Shown in pieces: positions 35,917 through 41,289 of a DNA stretch of 41,289 nucleotides. Below the pieces are notes generated by a model. The model saw nothing but the letters and a program-made list of their open reading frames with translations. It made no database searches and was not told where the DNA came from. Both the position numbers and the translations under genes were made by a program. This DNA is from JAUPTX01 sp964550665 (GTDB lineage Bacteria > Patescibacteriota > Minisyncoccia > Phycocordibacterales > CSBR16-119): positions 1 through 41,289 of the forward strand of contig CAZJZW010000001.1 in assembly GCA_964550665.1 (NCBI GenBank). The letters run 5' to 3'. The first letter of the stretch is position 1, and every line of letters starts with the position of its first letter.

Positions 35917-36885
35917 ATGAAAAGCATATTGTCAAAAAAAATAATATTCTCTCTTTTTGTTTTTTTGACGTTTCCATTTGCTATTAATGCACAGACCCTC
36001 GAGCTTCGAGCGTCCTCTCTGTATCCTTCAACAGGGGATAATGTTTTAATTTCTCTGTCGTCTTCAGACACAGATATAAACGGTCTTGAAGTATCTTGGT
36101 ATAAAGATGGTAAATTTGATAAAAAAGGAGCTGGGCTTAAAAACTATAATTTTATCGTTAGCGATAAAGGTAATACTATTAAAGCCTCTGTTAAAGTAGG
36201 TACTCGAGTGTTGGAGCAATCAATCAAAATAAGCCCGTCATCAATTGATGTGCTCTGGGAAGTTGCAGGAGGATATGAACCACCATTTTATAAAGGGAAA
36301 ATTATACCAATAAAGGGTTCAAGTATAAGGGTTGTGGCTATTCCACAGATTAAAAATGAAAAAGGACTTGTTTTGGATTCCAAAGCTTTTGTATATGCAT
36401 GGAGAAAGGACGGGTCTAATTTCCCGGGGCAGTCAGGTTATGGTCTAAATAGCTTTGTCTATTCTCCTCAAATCTTAGACAGGAACAACACGGTAGAAGT
36501 TTCGGCTTCTGGATTCTCGCGGTCACTTTTAGCAAGCTCTACAATCACTCCTTTAAATAGTGAAATTCATTTCTATGAATATAGTCTTGCTTATGGACCG
36601 CTTTACAACAGAGCCATAAAAACAAATCAAATTTTCGCAAAAAGAAATCTAAATATTATCGCTGAGCCATATTTTATTTTTACAAACAATCTAAATGATC
36701 AATCGCTAACAACAGAATGGAAAGTAAATAACGTGGTTACAAACACAGAAGACAGAAATGTTTTATTGCTTAATATTGCTGATAATGTAAATAAAATAGA
36801 TTTAAGTTTCAAAACAAATAATAAAAATCAATTACTGCAAGAAAATTCACGACCATTACGATTAAATATTGTAAGCAATGAATAG
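35917..36885 (+). CDS. Secreted Ig-like-fold protein, 322 aa
   Basis: Signal peptide MKSILSKKIIFSLFVFLTFP ending INAQ (cleavage after about residue 26). The mature protein consists of beta-rich segments: a first domain (about 27-105) with YPSTGDNVLISLSS and LEVSWYKDGK, reminiscent of Ig-like/PKD surface domains, then a second with KGKIIPIKGSSIRVVAIP and a third towards the end. It has no Cys pairs, catalytic motif or lipobox. It overlaps the next gene by 8 nt (ATGAATAG arrangement), so translation is coupled. A surface or periplasm-like adhesin/assembly factor is inferred from fold and location only. Confidence 0.72.
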   Translation: MKSILSKKIIFSLFVFLTFPFAINAQTLELRASSLYPSTGDNVLISLSSSDTDINGLEVSWYKDGKFDKKGAGLKNYNFIVSDKGNTIKASVKVGTRVLEQSIKISPSSIDVLWEVAGGYEPPFYKGKIIPIKGSSIRVVAIPQIKNEKGLVLDSKAFVYAWRKDGSNFPGQSGYGLNSFVYSPQILDRNNTVEVSASGFSRSLLASSTITPLNSEIHFYEYSLAYGPLYNRAIKTNQIFAKRNLNIIAEPYFIFTNNLNDQSLTTEWKVNNVVTNTEDRNVLLLNIADNVNKIDLSFKTNNKNQLLQENSRPLRLNIVSNE

Positions 36886-38428
36886 TTTTATTAAAAAATT
36901 CATATTCGTTTTTTTTCTAGCAGTAGGTTTTCTAGGTGTTTTAGATGTCTCTAAAGCCGAGGCTTGTCAGATAATAGATTCTGGAACAAATTTTAGACCA
37001 TCTGGTACGATAAACAGTTTTAACGATGAAGGGGAGTGGATATATTTTGATGTTCAAACACAAAATTGTAATACGAATCCATCAAACAGATTAGAAATTA
37101 GATTCATTGATATCGACACAAGTAATATGTCCGAAAGACCAATCCAGTCAGTTTCTGTGGAAATTGGTCAAACAGGCACACTCAATTCAAACCTTAACTT
37201 TAAAACAAATCAAAGTAGTTTTACGATACCGATTTTACTTAGAGAAGAAGGTAATCAAGGAGATTGTAATTTTGATGATGGTACAAATTGGGCTCTTCTT
37301 ATTGGGAGTCCTGCCCTCCTAGCTCTTCAATCTGCTTTCTCTGATATTCCAGATTGTATGCTTTTCGCTAAAATATTTGATACAAATATAGGGGCAATTA
37401 TGCACTCAGAAGGCTCTGTAACAAGCCCAAAATTAGTTTATGAATGCGAGGGAATATGCGATACTAACTGGGTTGTCGGATGTCCGTCTAGTACCTCTAA
37501 CGCAGGCTTTCCTCCAACTCCACTAACCTACGGGCCACCGAACATTTGCTCGGTGGATGATGGAGTAATCCCTAATGTCACTACGAGCGAAGGAGCGGGA
37601 AGTACTACGGGTAGCACCCTCACATACTCAGAAGAGGCCTTGGCTCCACTACCTGGTTTTTCTAATGCACCAGATCTGGGAGAATTTCTAGAAGCCTTGT
37701 TTACTATTTTGATTGTTATTGCCGGACTTTTGGCGCTCATTATGATTATAGTTGGCGGAGTAACATACATGACATCGGACGCTCTTGGTAAAAAGCAAGA
37801 CGGTAAAGAATATGTGATAAACGCTATTGTTGGACTTATTTTGGCTCTTGGCGCCTGGGTTATTTTAAACACAATCAATCCAGATTTGGCACAAGATTTA
37901 AATATAAATATTCCTGTGGTTGAGCTCGGTAATTATAATGTTGATTCTTCAGGTATTGTTTCTGAAACACCCGGACCATCAGGAACATCTTCTATCTGTA
38001 AAGATCCAAACGTGAATCAAGTACCAAACTGTCCAACCTGCCAAGCGATACCAGCACCTGTTCAATCTCAAGTTGCAAACAATAGAGCAACTCCATCTAC
38101 TGTGAGTAAACTAGTCGCATTACAATCTTCTATATCTGGTATTCCATGGACAGTAACCGAAGGATTTTCTCCAAGTCGTGCACACTGCGCTAGATGTCAC
38201 TATATTGGAACTTGCATAGATGCGGACTTCACAACGGCCCCAACAAATATAAACATAAAAGCTTTTATAGATGCGGCAAAAAGTAATGGTTTGAAGGCTC
38301 AATATGAAACAAGTAGTGCTTCTGAATTTAATTCCTTAGTACAGTTTGGGTTAATACCAAAACAAGAAGTTCTTTTGTTCCCAGGTACTTGGATTTCTGG
38401 TTCACATTTTTCAGTATATAATCATTAA
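36878..38428 (+). CDS. Pilin-like (TrbC/VirB2-type) protein fused to an exported N-domain and a C-terminal M15-like domain
   Basis: 516 aa. Signal peptide about 1-27. An exported Cys-containing domain follows (about 28-235). Two membrane helices (about 269-297 FTILIVIAGLLALIMIIVGG and 311-330 NAIVGLILALGAWVILNTIN) with a short basic loop (GKKQDGKEY) look like the TrbC/VirB2 pilin hairpin. The last 110 residues have PWTVTEGFSPSRAHCARCHY followed by IGTCIDADF and end GSHFSVYNH: a His-x-x-Gly-x-x-x-Asp pattern as in M15 D-Ala-D-Ala peptidase-like domains. The fusion would put a cell-wall hydrolase on a pilin-like anchor. The catalytic assignment is tentative. Confidence 0.75.
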   Translation: MNSFIKKFIFVFFLAVGFLGVLDVSKAEACQIIDSGTNFRPSGTINSFNDEGEWIYFDVQTQNCNTNPSNRLEIRFIDIDTSNMSERPIQSVSVEIGQTGTLNSNLNFKTNQSSFTIPILLREEGNQGDCNFDDGTNWALLIGSPALLALQSAFSDIPDCMLFAKIFDTNIGAIMHSEGSVTSPKLVYECEGICDTNWVVGCPSSTSNAGFPPTPLTYGPPNICSVDDGVIPNVTTSEGAGSTTGSTLTYSEEALAPLPGFSNAPDLGEFLEALFTILIVIAGLLALIMIIVGGVTYMTSDALGKKQDGKEYVINAIVGLILALGAWVILNTINPDLAQDLNINIPVVELGNYNVDSSGIVSETPGPSGTSSICKDPNVNQVPNCPTCQAIPAPVQSQVANNRATPSTVSKLVALQSSISGIPWTVTEGFSPSRAHCARCHYIGTCIDADFTTAPTNINIKAFIDAAKSNGLKAQYETSSASEFNSLVQFGLIPKQEVLLFPGTWISGSHFSVYNH

Positions 38429-38433
38429 TATTC

Positions 38434-40029
38434 ATGTCACAAAAACTTTTTAAAATTTTACTTATCTCTGTCTTGGCAATCGGGCTTATTATCCTCGGTG
38501 TTATTTTATCCCGAGCAAAGAATAAAAAAGACGCAGCTCAAATCCAAACAAACATAGAAAATCCATTTGGGATTGATTCAGACGATACTTCTTTTGGTGG
38601 TCCTGGAAATAATAGCGGTAATAATGGTCAAACAAATCCCGATGGAACCCCAACAGACGTAAATACTGTGCCAGTGGATTTTGTTTCAAACGAAGATTCA
38701 CCGATTGTAAAAAAGATAAGTGAAGAACCTGTCGCCGGTGGAACATTTGTCTATGTTGAAAGAGATATTATCCTTCCTGAAGAAGTATCGGCAAACCTAG
38801 TAGAAGGGTATGACTTTACAGGGTATCCATCACTTAAGTTTGGAGACGATAGAAAGGAAGTTCTCGATGTAAAAACAGTATTAAATAGACAAACACCATC
38901 GCCTGCACTTGCGATCGATAATGCCTTTGATACAACTCTTAAAAATGCAGTGATTGAATTCCAAACAAAAAACGGACTTGCTCCTGATGGAGTTATTGGT
39001 GCTGCAATGTATAAAAAACTAAATGAGCTTCAAGGTATAAAACCAAAAGTAACAAAAGCACCCCTAAAAGAAACAGTAGAATTTGTTCGGTTTATTGATA
39101 GAGCAAATGGATACATCTATGATTTTCCAACTCGAAAAGATGAGAAAGAGTCTCTTGTCTCCAACACATCAATTCCAAGAACATATGAAGCATTTATCGG
39201 TTTGGATAAAACAAAAATACTGATGAGATATTTGAAAAATGGCGTTGTTGAAAATGTGATGGCAAGTATAAAAAAGGCAGATATTATACCAACCCCTGGA
39301 ACAAAAGTTATTGGAACACTTGAAACAAAACTTCTATCAAATAAAATAACATTCGCTTCAGTAATACCAAACACTCAAAAGATGTTTTATTTAAGTAAAG
39401 AATCATACGGTACTGACGGAATCATCTACGACACAAAAACAGCAACATTGAAAAAAGTTTGGGGCTCTAAGTTTTCTGAGTGGATTCCACAGGCTTTAAC
39501 AGAAAATACAATATCTTTAACAACACGAGCTTCTGGAATATTTCCAGGTAACTCGTACATCTTAGATATAAAGAATAATAGTCTAAAAAATATTATTTCA
39601 AATATAAATGGTCTCACTACTAATGTCAGTCCTGACGGTAAAATGGTTATCTATAGTTCATACGAAAATAATTCATTAAAAACGTTGCTACTAAATATTA
39701 CAACAGGGCAGATTAGTGATTTTTCTCCAACAACACTTCCTGAAAAATGTGTTTGGACAAAAGACAGTAAAATAGTTTATTGCGGTGGTCCTGCAAGTGT
39801 TTCGCCAGCACTCTATCCAGATGATTGGTACAAAGGGGAAGTTCTTTTCACTGATATCCTTTGGAAAATAGATGCGACCACAAACACTTCTAAAATTTTA
39901 CTCGATGGCGGAAAGATCCCAACTCAAATAGATATTACCAATCCGATAGTCAACGATAAACAAGATTATTTCATCTTCACAAACAAGCATGATATGAATA
40001 TGTACGGTGTAGATTTAAGTAAACTTTAA
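38434..40029 (+). CDS. Membrane-anchored peptidoglycan-binding and beta-propeller protein, 531 aa
   Basis: One N-terminal membrane helix (about 6-27, ILLISVLAIGLIILGVILSR) and a long Gly/Asn-rich linker. A peptidoglycan_binding_1-type helical domain follows (about 133-195: VLDVKTVLNRQ ... FDTTLKNAVIEFQTKNGLAP DGVIGAAMY). The C-terminal 320 residues are repeated beta segments (SPDGKMVIYSS, KDSKIVYCGG, DYFIFTNKHD) with the spacing of a TolB/WD40-like propeller. It closes the secretion locus, 5 nt after the pilin fusion gene, and is followed by a strong terminator. It probably fixes the machine to the cell wall or senses its state; this is inference. Confidence 0.82.
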   Translation: MSQKLFKILLISVLAIGLIILGVILSRAKNKKDAAQIQTNIENPFGIDSDDTSFGGPGNNSGNNGQTNPDGTPTDVNTVPVDFVSNEDSPIVKKISEEPVAGGTFVYVERDIILPEEVSANLVEGYDFTGYPSLKFGDDRKEVLDVKTVLNRQTPSPALAIDNAFDTTLKNAVIEFQTKNGLAPDGVIGAAMYKKLNELQGIKPKVTKAPLKETVEFVRFIDRANGYIYDFPTRKDEKESLVSNTSIPRTYEAFIGLDKTKILMRYLKNGVVENVMASIKKADIIPTPGTKVIGTLETKLLSNKITFASVIPNTQKMFYLSKESYGTDGIIYDTKTATLKKVWGSKFSEWIPQALTENTISLTTRASGIFPGNSYILDIKNNSLKNIISNINGLTTNVSPDGKMVIYSSYENNSLKTLLLNITTGQISDFSPTTLPEKCVWTKDSKIVYCGGPASVSPALYPDDWYKGEVLFTDILWKIDATTNTSKILLDGGKIPTQIDITNPIVNDKQDYFIFTNKHDMNMYGVDLSKL

Positions 40030-40032
40030 AAC

Positions 40033-40068
40033 AAAAAGACCCGCAAGCTTCGCTTGCGGGTCTTTTTG
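40033..40068 (+). terminator. Terminator closing the secretion locus
   Basis: AAAAAGACCCGCAAG/CTTGCGGGTCTTTTT hairpin. Confidence 0.93.
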
Positions 40069-40115
40069 TTAATAGTAGACAAAAATATACATTTAAGTAA
40101 TATGTTTACTATGAA

Positions 40116-40232
40116 TCCCGTTAGTGGTCGTGGTCGCTAACGGGAAATATAATTTAACTGGAACATAAAAAATATATTAAAAATTTAATTCAAGGCAGAG
40201 TTTCGGGAGACCGCGACCTGTTACTAACGGGA
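40116..40232 (+). promoter_or_regulatory. Switch-like leader of tig
   Basis: Arm 1 (40116-40135) can pair locally with arm 2 (TCCCGTTAG 40116-40124 with CTAACGGGA 40137-40145) or over a longer distance with arm 3 (40209-40232), which contains GACCGCGACC and ACTAACGGG. Both use the same bases, so they exclude each other. Arm 3 reaches the base of the ATG. I know no named riboswitch of this form. Confidence 0.55.
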
Positions 40233-41289
40233 TGAAAATAAATAACTTAGAAATAAATAAAAGAGAAAAGTCGATTGTTGAAATAAAAGGTGAGGTAGAA
40301 ACAGCAGATTTTGAACTTGCTCGGGAAAAAGCTATCGCAAAGCTCGCGGAACATATTGAAATTGATGGTTTCCGAAAAGGAAAAGCTCCAAAAGATATGG
40401 TGATTAAAAAACTTGGCGATCAAATCATATTAGAAGAGATGGCGCAGATTACTCTAGGGAAAGTCTATCCACAAATCATCACTGAAAATAAAATTGACGC
40501 TATTGGCTATCCGCAAGTAAATATTACAAAGCTCGCGAGCGGTAATCCTCTTGGTTTTACCATACTAACTGCCATTATCCCAGAAATAAATTTACCTGAT
40601 TATAAATCTCTTTCAAAAGAAATTATTAAAAATGCCGAGAAGGGAGAAGTAAAAGATGAAGAATATGAAAGCTTTATTAAGCAAATTAAACGAGCAAAAG
40701 CCCACGATGATTTTCATAAAGCAAATCCAGGGGTGAAGGGTCACGACCACGGGGAAGTGAAAGATGAGGATTTACCTGAGCTTGATATGGAGTATCTAAA
40801 AACTCTTGGAAACTTCTCTGATATGAATGATTTTGAAACAAAAGTTAGAGCCGACATTCTAAGAGATAAAGAATTCAAAGCTAAAGAAAAAACAAGGCTT
40901 GCACTTATTGAAGCAATAGAAAAAGATACTAAGATTGATGTTCCAGAAATATTAGTTGTTTCTGAAATTGAAAAAATGCTAGCTCGAATGAAAAGTGATA
41001 TCGAACGAATGGGCTTAAAGTATGAAGATTATTTAAAAAGTCTAGGAAAATCTGATGATAATATCCGAAAAGAATTTAAGGATGACGCTGAAAAAAGAGC
41101 AAAAGTTCAAATGATTGTCGGAGAAATTGCTGTTAAGGAAAACCTAAAGCCGGATCCAGAAAAAGTGAAAGAGGAGGTTAAAAAAATAATGGAAGCTTAT
41201 AAAGATGCTAATGAAAACAATGCCAAAATGTATATAGAAAGTGTTTTGGTAAATGAAGAGGTGTTTAAGTTTTTAGAAAATCAAAAGTA
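40232..41289 (+). CDS. tig: Trigger factor without PPIase domain (3' end outside window)
   Basis: 352 codons are visible and the frame is still open at the window edge. Starts MKINNLEINKREKSIVEIKG. The ribosome-binding signature FRKGKAPKDMV is present (about residue 48), followed by the rest of the N-terminal domain. Where a normal trigger factor continues into the FKBP-type PPIase domain, this protein instead has a short charged His-rich linker (about 150-185, FHKANPGVKGHDHGEVKDED). It then goes directly into the C-terminal chaperone domain (LDMEYLKTLGNFSDMNDFET, then long helices). It is the nascent-chain chaperone at the ribosome tunnel exit. Placed after the secretion locus, separated by a terminator and the switch-like leader. 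Confidence 0.9.
   Translation, partial: MKINNLEINKREKSIVEIKGEVETADFELAREKAIAKLAEHIEIDGFRKGKAPKDMVIKKLGDQIILEEMAQITLGKVYPQIITENKIDAIGYPQVNITKLASGNPLGFTILTAIIPEINLPDYKSLSKEIIKNAEKGEVKDEEYESFIKQIKRAKAHDDFHKANPGVKGHDHGEVKDEDLPELDMEYLKTLGNFSDMNDFETKVRADILRDKEFKAKEKTRLALIEAIEKDTKIDVPEILVVSEIEKMLARMKSDIERMGLKYEDYLKSLGKSDDNIRKEFKDDAEKRAKVQMIVGEIAVKENLKPDPEKVKEEVKKIMEAYKDANENNAKMYIESVLVNEEVFKFLENQK

Noticed and set aside
1..41289. UGA recoded as Gly, as in Gracilibacteria and SR1
   Set aside because: Several genes end cleanly at TGA just before terminators, and conserved glycines are encoded by GGN.
1..41289. CRISPR arrays, insertion sequences or prophage genes
   Set aside because: No regularly spaced repeats, transposase or phage structural genes were seen; the XerC-type protein looks like a housekeeping recombinase.

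Overview
The window looks like a chromosomal piece of a Patescibacteria (CPR) genome, most likely of the Parcubacteria type. It is AT-rich with compact genes, its tRNA genes carry no encoded CCA, and TAA, TAG and TGA all act as stops. Clear Shine-Dalgarno sequences are almost absent. It carries the large secreted/membrane gene set with a VirB4/VirB6/PrgI core that is typical of CPR genomes. This placement is inference from gene content. Two 100-N scaffold gaps (6670-6769 and 31212-31311) interrupt an exonuclease III gene and a VirB6-like gene.

Left part (1-2.4 kb): tRNA genes for Gly, Pro, Gly and Arg, with unusual partial tRNA copies around the Pro and Arg genes, and a candidate replication origin/centromere at about 1.5-1.96 kb. 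The origin call rests on an intergenic AT-rich stretch with a perfect DnaA box, further box-like repeats, and a cluster of parS-like palindromes that also runs into the neighbouring genes. Gene direction switches here: genes to the left are on the minus strand, and from cca onward most large genes are on the plus strand.

Middle part (2.4-18 kb): housekeeping genes (cca, xth, dgkA, a methyltransferase, a XerC-type recombinase, rpsO, pnp, a DksA-like protein, comM, an M23/LysM peptidase, tRNA-Thr and tRNA-Lys). Among them lie many short orphan genes (29, 31, 36, 39, 53, 104, 137 and 141 aa), almost all with their own strong TTGACA/TATAAT promoter and terminator. Two NYN-domain (PIN-like RNase) proteins are present, one fused to a cold-shock-like OB domain and one sitting between rpsO and pnp.

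Right part (18-40 kb): a 1767-residue repeat-rich membrane protein, then uvrD and rsmA. Next comes a co-directional locus for an envelope machine: secreted proteins, a VirB6/TrbL-like membrane protein, PrgI, a separate VirB4 N-domain protein, the VirB4 ATPase, coiled-coil proteins, a pilin-like protein fused to a predicted peptidase-like domain, and a peptidoglycan-binding/beta-propeller protein. I infer a type IV secretion or pilus-like device. The window ends inside a trigger factor gene that lacks the PPIase domain and is preceded by a leader with two mutually exclusive foldings.

Two kinds of gene start recur. Many housekeeping and secretion genes have an extended -10 box (TGnTATAAT-like) only 6-10 nt before the ATG, which predicts leaderless mRNAs. 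The small orphan genes have full -35/-10 promoters and G-poor, A/C-rich leaders without a Shine-Dalgarno sequence.
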